The notes beneath the pieces are model-generated. The model was not told the DNA's origin, did no database searches, and saw nothing but the letters and a program-made list of their open reading frames with translations. Source: Anaerolineae bacterium (GTDB lineage: Bacteria; Chloroflexota; Anaerolineae; J036; Brachytrichaceae). From it: a stretch of 37,705 nucleotides of DNA. The position numbers and the translations under genes are program-made. This document shows positions 31,156 through 37,705 of the stretch, in pieces. The first letter of the stretch is position 1; every line of letters starts with the position of its first letter. The stretch covers positions 1 to 37,705 of the forward strand of contig CANJQH010000030.1 of assembly GCA_947476335.1 (NCBI GenBank), written 5' to 3'.

Positions 31156-33618
31156 TCAATCATTGTCTTTGTCTTCCTGCGTGCGCACTTCGCGCGGCTT
31201 CGTCGGCTGGTTGCTGCGCGCGCCGACATAGCCCATCTCCTGCAGATCTTCCATCAGGCGCGCCGCACGCGGGTACCCGATGCGCAGCTTGCGCTGCAGC
31301 AGCGATGCGCTTACGGAGCCGCTGGTGCGGATGATCTCCAGCGCCTTCTGAATCATGTCGTCTTCTTCGTCCTCGTCGTTTGAAGTGCCGCTGCCCCCGC
31401 CCTGGCTTCGGCTGCCTTCCGACTGTGCACGCTCGGCTGCCATTTCAGCGACGACCATGTCCCACGGTGTTTCCATTTTGGGCTTGCGATTGGCGACATA
31501 CTCATCACCATCGCCGTCGTTGCCGTCGTCGTCGTCGCTGTCGTTGCCGTCGCCGTCGTTGCTTTTACTCTGACCCTCTTCTTCCGCCTGCATCGTGTCC
31601 TTCCACCACGCAATCACCTGTTCAATTTCTGGTTCGCTGACGAAGCAGCCCTGAATGCGCTGTGGCTGGCCACTCTCCGGATTCATGAACAGCATGTCGC
31701 CGCGGCCGAGCAGCGTTTCTGCACCAACCTGATCCAGGATCACGCGCGAGTCCGCGGACGACGCCACCGCGAAGGACATGCGCGCTGGGAAGTTGGCTTT
31801 GATCAGGCCTGTGACGACGTCGACGCTCGGCCGCTGCGTGGCGACAACCATGTGCATGCCAGTGGCACGCGCCATCTGTGCGAGCCGACAGATTTGTTTT
31901 TCAGTCTCGATCGGTGACTGCATCATCATGTCTGCAAGCTCATCGATCAGGATCACGATGCGCGGCAGCGGCTCTTCTTTGCGACCTTTCATCGCTTCGT
32001 TGAACTCGTCGATGTTGCGCGAACCGATTTCGGCAAAGCGCTTATAACGGCGCTCCATTTCCATGACCGCCCATTTGAGTACAGCGGGCAGTCGCTCTGG
32101 TTCGCTCTCCGGCTTGCCGATGATGTGTGGCAGCCCGCCGAAGCGGCTGAGCTCGACGCGTTTGGGATCGATCATCACCAGCTTGAGATCTTCGGGGCGG
32201 TTGTTCATCACCAGTGAAAGCGTAATCGCACTGATGCAGATGCTTTTGCCTGAGCCAGTTGTGCCGGCAATAAGCAGGTGCGGCATGCGCCCAAGGTCGG
32301 CGCAGACTGGGCGGCCGCTGACGTCTTTGCCGAGACCAAAGGCGAGCGGCGACTTTTCGTTGATTTTGCCGAACTCGTCGCTCTCCATGAGCGAGCGCAG
32401 ATCGACCGCACTGATGGTGCTGTTGGGAACCTCAATGCCGACGAGGCTGCGTCCGGGGATGGGTGCTTCGATGCGAATGGACGATGCGGACAGCGCGAGT
32501 GCGAAATCGTTTTGCAGTGCTGCGATTTGGCCGACGCGAATTTTTTGCCGGCGCACTTCACCATTCAGGCCGGGCTTTTCCAAATAGCCGGGTTCGACAC
32601 CGAATTGTGTCACGGCTGGTCCGCGCCGAATTTCAACGACTTTGCCGGCGAGCGCGAAATGTATGAGCGTAGTTTCGATGATGTCTGCCTGTCGGCGTAC
32701 ATCCGCATCCCCATTCTGGGTAACTTTGATGCGCTTGAGCAGATCGAGCGGCGGCAGCGTATCGGGGCGCGGTACCCAGGCTTTCTTTTCAACTTTCTGT
32801 GTATCGCGCGATTCGGTCGGCTGTGGTGCGCTTGTATTCACACCTTCACGGCCTTCATGAATAATGCGCGCTTTTGATCGAATCTCGAGGGGCGTGCCGG
32901 ATTCTGTTGGTGGAATATTCAGCGGCCGTGTGTGCGTGATAGCGGGCTTGTTGAATGTTCCGTCGGCCGATTCATCCGCTGTTTCGTCATCGATCGGCCG
33001 ATTCATCTGCCGGCCGTGGATCGGTGTGGTGCTGTGAGCTGTGCTGTTTTGCGTATTGCGGCGCGCCTGCTGTGATGGGATGCTGAATGCGAGGCCGGTG
33101 AGATATGGGCGTGCAGCGATGAATGTGGTGATGCCAAAGAGAAAAAGCCAGATTGTCGTGGAGAGCATCTGGCCGCCTATGGACTCGCCATTGATGCGCA
33201 GCGCGCGCTGCAGCACTTCGGCGAACACCCAGCCCAGTGCGCCACCACCACTGCCGCTACGCACCAGATCATAGGGGGCTGTGTCGAAGGCGAGTGAATG
33301 CACGAGCGCGAGGAAAGAAAAATATGCGGCTTCGAGTGCGATGACGTTGGCCGGCGACGACAACCGCTTCGTCAGCAGCGCAGCCCCGCTGGCGGACATC
33401 AGCAATGCAAGAATCAGCGCGCCAAAATAGCCGGTCGCACGTTGCAGCAGTGAGGCCCACGCATCAGCGACGCCGCCTGTATTGATTTGCAGCAACGACG
33501 ACAGCGTGAACACGCCGGCGATGATCAGCAGCACGCCACTTGCGCTGCGCAGCAGGGCGCTGCGATTGAGAAGTGACGCGGCGGATGCCGCAGGTGCCTT
33601 GGAAGACTTGCTACTCAC
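31156..33618 (-). CDS. ftsK: DNA translocase FtsK/SpoIIIE
   Basis: Read from GTG 33618, the protein has 820 residues. It has four N-terminal transmembrane segments (about residues 20-170) and a linker. The motor follows, with Walker A GTTGSGKS near residue 450 and Walker B VILIDELADMM near 554. The C-terminal gamma winged-helix domain (SASLLQRKLRIGYPRAARLMEDLQ, about 770-795, quoted loosely) reads KOPS-like DNA signals. It pumps chromosomal DNA at the division septum. Between motor and gamma is an acidic low-complexity stretch of D, G, N and S (about 683-705). Upstream in-frame codons extend to 33975 but overlap the neighbouring gene. TATAAT lies exactly 6 nt before the GTG, which fixes this start. 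Confidence 0.95.
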   Translation of the reverse strand: MSSKSSKAPAASAASLLNRSALLRSASGVLLIIAGVFTLSSLLQINTGGVADAWASLLQRATGYFGALILALLMSASGAALLTKRLSSPANVIALEAAYFSFLALVHSLAFDTAPYDLVRSGSGGGALGWVFAEVLQRALRINGESIGGQMLSTTIWLFLFGITTFIAARPYLTGLAFSIPSQQARRNTQNSTAHSTTPIHGRQMNRPIDDETADESADGTFNKPAITHTRPLNIPPTESGTPLEIRSKARIIHEGREGVNTSAPQPTESRDTQKVEKKAWVPRPDTLPPLDLLKRIKVTQNGDADVRRQADIIETTLIHFALAGKVVEIRRGPAVTQFGVEPGYLEKPGLNGEVRRQKIRVGQIAALQNDFALALSASSIRIEAPIPGRSLVGIEVPNSTISAVDLRSLMESDEFGKINEKSPLAFGLGKDVSGRPVCADLGRMPHLLIAGTTGSGKSICISAITLSLVMNNRPEDLKLVMIDPKRVELSRFGGLPHIIGKPESEPERLPAVLKWAVMEMERRYKRFAEIGSRNIDEFNEAMKGRKEEPLPRIVILIDELADMMMQSPIETEKQICRLAQMARATGMHMVVATQRPSVDVVTGLIKANFPARMSFAVASSADSRVILDQVGAETLLGRGDMLFMNPESGQPQRIQGCFVSEPEIEQVIAWWKDTMQAEEEGQSKSNDGDGNDSDDDDGNDGDGDEYVANRKPKMETPWDMVVAEMAAERAQSEGSRSQGGGSGTSNDEDEEDDMIQKALEIIRTSGSVSASLLQRKLRIGYPRAARLMEDLQEMGYVGARSNQPTKPREVRTQEDKDND
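31502..31570 (-). repeat. Low-complexity acidic coding repeat in ftsK
   Basis: A run of GTCGTCGTC / GCCGTC type triplets on the plus strand encodes an Asp/Gly/Asn/Ser-rich segment on the minus strand (for example NDSDDDDGNDGDGDE). It lies in the linker between the ATPase and the gamma domain, so its length may drift without harming either domain. Confidence 0.8.
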
Positions 33619-33624
33619 GTGCGA

Positions 33625-33630
33625 ATTATA
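33625..33630 (-). promoter_or_regulatory. -10 hexamer before ftsK
   Basis: TATAAT, a perfect consensus, ends 6 nt (TCGCAC) before the GTG start at 33618. This implies a leaderless or nearly leaderless ftsK mRNA. No good -35 is found 16-18 nt upstream. Confidence 0.6.
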
Positions 33631-33716
33631 CGAATGCCGAACGCGCTTTTTTGTGCAGAGAAAAAAAAGGAGCAGAGCTTGCAGATGTGTGGGTTTGCCC
33701 CAACGTTTGGATGTGC

Positions 33717-34664
33717 TTATTCCGCAGCGACGCTGCGCATGCTGAGTGCCAGCCGCCGCTGCTGTGAATCGACACCGATCACGCGCGCGGTCACTTCTTC
33801 GCCTTCGTGGATGACGTTGCGCGGATGTACGAAGCTGCCGTCCGCCAGCTCTGAGATATGCACGAGCCCTTCGAGGTCGTTTTCGACTTTGATGAATGCG
33901 CCGAACTGCACCACATTTGTGACGATGCCGCGCACGGTTTGTCCGATGTGATACCGCATCTCGATGCCTTCCCATGGATTGTGCTTGGCGCGTTTGAGGC
34001 TGAGCGCGATGCGACCTTCCTGTGGTGAGATGCTCATGACATAGGCGTCAACTTCCTGGCCGATCTGCAGCAGGTCGCGCGGATGATTGACGCGGCTCCA
34101 CGCGAGTTCACTGACATGGACAAGGCCTTCGTAGCCGCCGAGGTCGATGAAAGCGCCAAATGCGGTGAGGTTGGTTACAACGCCGCGACAGGTATCACCG
34201 GCGTGAAGCTCGAAGAGCACCTGCGGAATTTCACGGGGTGCCTCTTCATTCTGCAATTCGCGCTCGCTGAAGACGACGCGTTCCTGCGCCGGGTCAAGTT
34301 CGATGATACGCACGGTAAGCGAGCGGCCAACGTTGCTGGCGAGCCCGGCACGTCGCTCGAGTTCGTCGCAGTCCGGGCTGATTGAATGCACGTGAGACGA
34401 AGGAATAAAGCCGCGCAGGCCGCGGTACAGCACGATCAGCCCGCCACGATTGCAGCCGGTGACTTCGACTTCCAACACTTCGCCACTGCGCATCATGTGT
34501 TCGAGCGACGCCCACATGGCATTGTGGTCGTGTGGGGAAGCGCCTGTGGCTTCCCGATCTGCGCCTGCGGACCGCGTGGGTGGAATTGGCATTTGCTCTA
34601 CTTCTGTAAGCAGCGCGCGCCAGTAGTTTTCATCCGGTTCAAAATCTTCGTAACGATTTGCCAT
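33717..34664 (-). CDS. rpsA: S1 RNA-binding domain protein (ribosomal protein S1-like, three repeats)
   Basis: This 315-residue protein has three S1 domains (about 58-130, 148-216 and 233-302). The second and third carry the full signature: GVVTNLTAFGAFIDLGGYEG then LVHVSELAW, and GIVTNVVQFGAFIKV then LEGLVHISELADGS. The first is more diverged. Four- to six-domain S1 is usual in proteobacteria, while shorter forms occur in other phyla. It probably binds mRNA at the 30S subunit. The N-terminal 50 residues are acidic. A GGGGGGCAACAC ribosome binding site precedes the ATG. Confidence 0.85.
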   Translation of the reverse strand: MANRYEDFEPDENYWRALLTEVEQMPIPPTRSAGADREATGASPHDHNAMWASLEHMMRSGEVLEVEVTGCNRGGLIVLYRGLRGFIPSSHVHSISPDCDELERRAGLASNVGRSLTVRIIELDPAQERVVFSERELQNEEAPREIPQVLFELHAGDTCRGVVTNLTAFGAFIDLGGYEGLVHVSELAWSRVNHPRDLLQIGQEVDAYVMSISPQEGRIALSLKRAKHNPWEGIEMRYHIGQTVRGIVTNVVQFGAFIKVENDLEGLVHISELADGSFVHPRNVIHEGEEVTARVIGVDSQQRRLALSMRSVAAE

Positions 34665-34778
34665 GTGTTGCCCCCCATCCGTACGGGAGCGACCAAACCT
34701 TAGTCGAGAAACCCGTGATTTGCGGACTCCGTTCAGGGTTAGTCACTGCTATCCGTACATTGTTGACGAGCGCAAGTC

Positions 34779-34784
34779 TATAAT
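34779..34784 (+). promoter_or_regulatory. -10 hexamer upstream of the CDP-alcohol phosphatidyltransferase
   Basis: A perfect TATAAT in the 167-bp divergent gap (34665-34831). TTGACG lies only 10 nt upstream (34763-34768), too close for a normal -35. The implied leader is about 40 nt. Confidence 0.5.
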
Positions 34785-34831
34785 CTTCGCGTTAGTCGTG
34801 CAACGGATTGTTGAAAGACCGAGAAAAATAA

Positions 34832-35425
34832 ATGGAAACCTGGACGCGCGCGCGCACACGCTGGATGCTTGTGCCCTTCATCGATGTGGCTGTACGGTTG
34901 GGACTCACGCCGAATTCACTGACGGTGCTGGGTTTCGTGCTGAATGTAATTGCCGGCATTTTGGTCGGATTCGGCTATGTGTTCGCTGGCGGTGCCGTGA
35001 TGACTGCGCTGGCGATGCCACTCGATGCGCTCGATGGCGAGCTTGCACGCAAGACGAATCAGATGAGCCGCTTCGGCGCATTCTTCGACTCCACGCTCGA
35101 TCGTTTTGCAGAGGGCGCGCTGCTCATGGGGCTTGCAGCGTATTTCGTGCAGCGCAACGACATTGCTGGAGTGGTGATTACTTTCATCGCGCTGGTGGGG
35201 TCGCTGATGGTCAGCTACACCCGTGCGCGCGCAGAAGGGCTGGGGATCGACTGCAAGGTTGGACTGTTCAGCCGCTTTGGTCGCTTTCTGCTGCTCGCCG
35301 CCGGTCTGCTCCTCGTGCAGGTGACGCCGATGATTTGGGCGTTGGCGATCTTGAGCAATTACACGGCGATCGAACGCATTGTGTACGTGTGGCGCGTGCT
35401 GCGCAAAGAGGACGCTGCAAAGTAG
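34832..35425 (+). CDS. CDP-alcohol phosphatidyltransferase family protein
   Basis: This 197-residue membrane protein carries the complete family signature D-x2-DG-x2-AR-x8-G-x3-D-x3-D (DALDGELARKTNQM... to ...FFDSTLDR, about residues 65-91). It joins a CDP-activated lipid to an alcohol such as glycerol phosphate or inositol phosphate in phospholipid synthesis. There are five to six hydrophobic segments. It resembles PgsA and phosphatidylinositol-phosphate synthases, but the acceptor cannot be told. It is divergent from the S1 gene and ends convergently with manA, with repeat copy 6 between. Confidence 0.92.
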   Translation: METWTRARTRWMLVPFIDVAVRLGLTPNSLTVLGFVLNVIAGILVGFGYVFAGGAVMTALAMPLDALDGELARKTNQMSRFGAFFDSTLDRFAEGALLMGLAAYFVQRNDIAGVVITFIALVGSLMVSYTRARAEGLGIDCKVGLFSRFGRFLLLAAGLLLVQVTPMIWALAILSNYTAIERIVYVWRVLRKEDAAK

Positions 35426-35449
35426 CTTTTCCCTATTTCTCATGAAATG

Positions 35450-35511
35450 GTAGCGAGTCAGGTTAGCTGGTTTTCCAGCACGAAACACTGATCCAAGCCT
35501 GAGCCGCTGCC
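35450..35511 (+). repeat. Palindromic repeat, copy 6 (short, compensated ends)
   Basis: Left GTAGCGAGTCAGG, right CCTGAGCCGCTGCC. Relative to the consensus, positions 4 and 6 changed from A-T and T-A to G-C pairs on both arms, keeping the stem; positions 7 and 8 are mismatched. At 62 bp it keeps only the left half of the inner core (TTTTCCAGCACGAAACAC). It fills the gap between convergent stops (24 bp from one, 5 bp from the other). Confidence 0.8.
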
Positions 35512-35516
35512 GTTGC

Positions 35517-36611
35517 TCATGCAATGCCGACAAGGTCTGAACGCGTCCCGTCTCCGCCGAGTTGTTTGATCTGTGCAGCGCTGCAGCCGATGGCATGCAG
35601 CGGCCGTACGATGTCCTTCGCCAGGTCTGGAACGAAGCCGGTAATGATGCGCAGCTCGTCTGCGGCGAAGAGTGTGTATTCACCGACGTGTGCGGGCACG
35701 AGAATCGAATCGCCCGCGCGCAGTTCCAGTCGTTCGTCGCGCACCTGAATTGCGCCTGCGCCGCTCAGCACGGTGAGCAGATGCGGCGATGCGCTGCGTG
35801 TGTTGCTTGTGTCGATGTCGGTGATGCGTTTGAGCGTGGCGGCGAAATAGCGACATGCGGCAAGCATGCGCGTCTCGGTGCCGTTGGAACTGCTGTATTC
35901 AATGGGTGTGATCGTGTGTGCGAGAACTGGCTCGTAGTCAGCGATCGCGGCGGATTGTTCGAGGTGTAGTTCGCGGCCGTCAGAGGCTGGGCGATCCCAG
36001 TCGTACAGGCGGTACGTGATGTCGCTGGACTGCTGCAGTTCGTAGATTCGCAGCCCAGGGCCGAGCGCATGAATCATGCCATGTGTGTTGATCAGCACGT
36101 CGTCGGCGGAAACTGCGACGGTATCGAACATGTCACGAATGGCGCCGGTGCGTGCGGCGCGTATCAACTCATCCGGCCTGAGCTTTTGCGTGAGGCCATG
36201 GATAACGCGTGCGCCGGGTGCGGCATCCAGCACATACCAGAATTCGCATTTGCCGTACGGTACCCCTTCGCGCGCGCGCGCCTGCCCATCGTTTGGATGC
36301 AGCTGCACCGAGAGCCAGTCTTCGGCGTCGAGGAATTTGGCCAGCAGCGGGAAGCGCGCCACGCCATCGACGACGAAGCCTGCGCCGTGCACGCCGAGCA
36401 TTTCCTGTGGAAAATCGCGCACGACCTCCGCGAGTGTGCGCCCTTGCAGCGGTCCGTTTTGCACTGGCAGCGATTCGTGAATGAGCCACGCTTCACCGAT
36501 GTGTCGTTCGGTGCACGCCTCGCCGACGAGCGGCTCCAGCGCATGACCACCCCACACTTTCTCTTTTAGCAGGGGTCGGAAACGCAGCGGGTAATTGGGA
36601 ATGTTCGTCAC
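35517..36611 (-). CDS. manA: Mannose-6-phosphate isomerase, class I
   Basis: Read from GTG 36611, which overlaps the upstream stop as GTGA, the protein has 364 residues and starts TNIPNYPLRFRPLLKEKVWGG after the initiator. Zinc ligands are Q103 and H105 (VQLHPND), E123 (KCEFWYV) and H181 (GMIHALG). R201 (YRLYDW) corresponds to the catalytic arginine. It interconverts fructose-6-P and mannose-6-P and feeds GDP-mannose and glycan synthesis. An ATG at 36656 would give a longer form but lacks family similarity. It is coupled to the foldase gene upstream. Confidence 0.93.
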   Translation of the reverse strand: MTNIPNYPLRFRPLLKEKVWGGHALEPLVGEACTERHIGEAWLIHESLPVQNGPLQGRTLAEVVRDFPQEMLGVHGAGFVVDGVARFPLLAKFLDAEDWLSVQLHPNDGQARAREGVPYGKCEFWYVLDAAPGARVIHGLTQKLRPDELIRAARTGAIRDMFDTVAVSADDVLINTHGMIHALGPGLRIYELQQSSDITYRLYDWDRPASDGRELHLEQSAAIADYEPVLAHTITPIEYSSSNGTETRMLAACRYFAATLKRITDIDTSNTRSASPHLLTVLSGAGAIQVRDERLELRAGDSILVPAHVGEYTLFAADELRIITGFVPDLAKDIVRPLHAIGCSAAQIKQLGGDGTRSDLVGIA

Positions 36612-37570
36612 AAGTAACGCTCCACTTTCGCCGACTTCAACAGGCCAGCGATCCATCCTTCCAGCGCATGCTGTTGCAGGGCGGAGTAATTCACTTCATT
36701 GAGCGGCTGCATTTCACGTGCGACGACGCGCACGATATGGAAGCCGGCCGGGCTGGCGATGATGCCACTCGTATCGCCCGGCGCGAGGTTGAATGCCGCC
36801 TCTTCCACTTCCGGCCACAGCACTGCGTCGGCGCCGCGTGGGAACCAGCCGAGGTCGCCTTCGTCTGCGCGCGTGCCTTCGTCGATCGAGTAGCGCGTGG
36901 CGAGCGGGCCAAACACGGCACCGGCGTTGAGCTTTTCCAGAATTTGCTGCGCTTCAATTTCCGTGGCGGCCAGAATGTGGAATGCGCGTACGTGATCGGC
37001 TTCGCGTGGAATGTTCACAACGACTTTGTCACGCAGCGCAGAGGTCATCAGCGCGATGCGAACGCGTTCACGCGCTTCTTCCTGTGTGAGCTTGCTGGCG
37101 GCCAGCCAGGTGACGTAGGCATCATCGCCGCCGGCTCGTGCGCGCGCAATATTGATTTCCTCGTCAATCTGTTGTTCGCTGATCGTGATGCCCAGTCGCG
37201 TCGCTTCCTGCAAAATCAAGGCGTTCTCAATCAGGGTGTTGAGTGTGGTTTTCTGCACCTCGGCAGCCTGCGCACTGTTTGGATCGACGTCATCGAGATA
37301 GTGTGCCAGTTCTGCGTGAAACTGTTCGATGGTGATGGGGCTGCCGTTGACGATCGCAGCGAGCGGCAACGGTGTCGCCGTTGGAGGCAGTGGCGACGCC
37401 GTCGGCGCTTTGATCGTGATATGAACCAGCGGCTGGGCAGCCGATTGTTCTGCGCCCTCCGCTTGCGAACGGGGGACGGTTCCACCTGCTGTTTTGCATG
37501 CGCTGATCAGCGCAATGCTGAACAACGCAGTCACAATTACGCGTGTAGTGGAATGTCTCGTTTCGTTCAT
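36608..37570 (-). CDS. Lipoprotein peptidylprolyl isomerase (SurA/parvulin type)
   Basis: This 320-residue protein begins with a lipoprotein signal peptide (hydrophobic 11-22, lipobox LISAC, acylated C25). A low-complexity Pro/Ala/Thr linker follows (about 45-70). A SurA-like N-terminal domain spans about 70-190, and a parvulin domain about 192-285 with GDLGWFPRG and AGFHIVRVVARE. It probably assists folding of exported proteins at the outer face of the membrane. Its stop overlaps the manA start (GTGA), a coupling with no obvious functional link. The region upstream (37571-37705) holds TAAAGT 9 nt before the ATG as a possible -10. Confidence 0.9.
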   Translation of the reverse strand: MNETRHSTTRVIVTALFSIALISACKTAGGTVPRSQAEGAEQSAAQPLVHITIKAPTASPLPPTATPLPLAAIVNGSPITIEQFHAELAHYLDDVDPNSAQAAEVQKTTLNTLIENALILQEATRLGITISEQQIDEEINIARARAGGDDAYVTWLAASKLTQEEARERVRIALMTSALRDKVVVNIPREADHVRAFHILAATEIEAQQILEKLNAGAVFGPLATRYSIDEGTRADEGDLGWFPRGADAVLWPEVEEAAFNLAPGDTSGIIASPAGFHIVRVVAREMQPLNEVNYSALQQHALEGWIAGLLKSAKVERYL

Positions 37571-37678
37571 GAGAAGGCAACTTTACCTGACCTTGTCAGT
37601 TCGCTTGTACGCTTGGGTGCATTCGCCAAAAGGGGCGATTTGGTCATCCGCCATCGCGTGGCCCATCGTTGGTAAATC

Positions 37679-37705
37679 CCTCGAAACGCGCTATCTCCCT
37701 CCCCC
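37679..37705 (+). repeat. Probable half of another palindromic repeat at the window edge
   Basis: The last bases, CTCGAAACGCGCTATCTCCC and what follows, closely resemble the left half of the inner palindrome of copy 3 (CGAAACACACTATTTTCTCTCCC, quoted as CGAAACACAC...CTCTCCC). If so, a hairpin should continue past the window with GGGGAGGGAGATAGCG. Only half is visible. Confidence 0.4.

Noticed and set aside
33619..33975. N-terminal extension of FtsK
   Set aside because: It overlaps the S1 gene, is Arg/His-rich and not membrane-like, and the TATAAT box 6 nt before GTG 33618 argues against it.
19048..35511. CRISPR array or toxin-antitoxin/defence island
   Set aside because: The repeats are dispersed over 16 kb, self-complementary and not evenly spaced with spacers; no cas, toxin, nuclease-helicase or other defence gene is present.
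36668..37675. Plus-strand 335-codon frame opposite the foldase
   Set aside because: It is antisense to a lipoprotein parvulin with clear domain motifs; its own translation has no recognisable domain.

Overview
The window is about 37.7 kb of GC-rich bacterial chromosome. The organism is most likely a member of Chloroflexota (Anaerolineae-like). This is an inference at roughly even confidence. It rests on the fused str-S10-spc-alpha layout, zinc-binding S4 and L36, a zinc-lid adenylate kinase, DUF2142-type membrane enzymes, palindromic repeats between genes and start codons that often lack a Shine-Dalgarno. No tRNA, rRNA, CRISPR array, transposase or phage gene was found.

Left half (1-19046, all + strand): the 3' end of tuf, then rpsJ-rplC-rplD-rplW-rplB-rpsS-rplV-rpsC-rplP-rpmC-rpsQ-rplN-rplX-rplE-rpsN-rpsH-rplF-rplR-rpsE-rpmD-rplO-secY-adk-map-rpmJ-rpsM-rpsK-rpsD-rpoA-rplQ-truA-rplM-rpsI-rplS, closed by a strong Rho-independent terminator. 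infA is missing from its usual place between map and rpmJ. S14 is a short form that has lost three of four zinc cysteines. Several gaps inside this operon hold unrelated strong palindromes, and the gaps before adk and before rplM share a candidate leader motif.

Right half (19047-37705): accessory and housekeeping genes on both strands. In order: class I amidotransferase (PuuD-like), membrane-anchored cytochrome c, a minus-strand set (amidase, Asp/Glu racemase, TauE/SafE transporter, zinc alcohol dehydrogenase), stand-alone A24 prepilin peptidase with a GNAT gene, isoprenylcysteine-methyltransferase-like membrane protein, thioredoxin-domain DUF255 protein, SAM methyltransferase, DUF2142/GT39-like membrane glycosyltransferase, FtsK/SpoIIIE translocase, three-domain S1 RNA-binding protein, CDP-alcohol phosphatidyltransferase, mannose-6-phosphate isomerase and a lipoprotein parvulin foldase.

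The most notable feature is a family of at least six, probably seven, MITE/REP-like palindromes (terminal repeat GTAACTACTCAGGCC / GGCCTGAGTAGTTAC). They occur only in the right half and always just 3' of a stop codon. They have nested inner hairpins, internal-deletion derivatives and compensatory base changes. A second, unrelated palindrome at 28759-28822 supplies the TAG stop codon of both convergent genes beside it. A third pattern is a -10-like hexamer exactly 6 nt upstream of several start codons, which points to frequent leaderless transcription.
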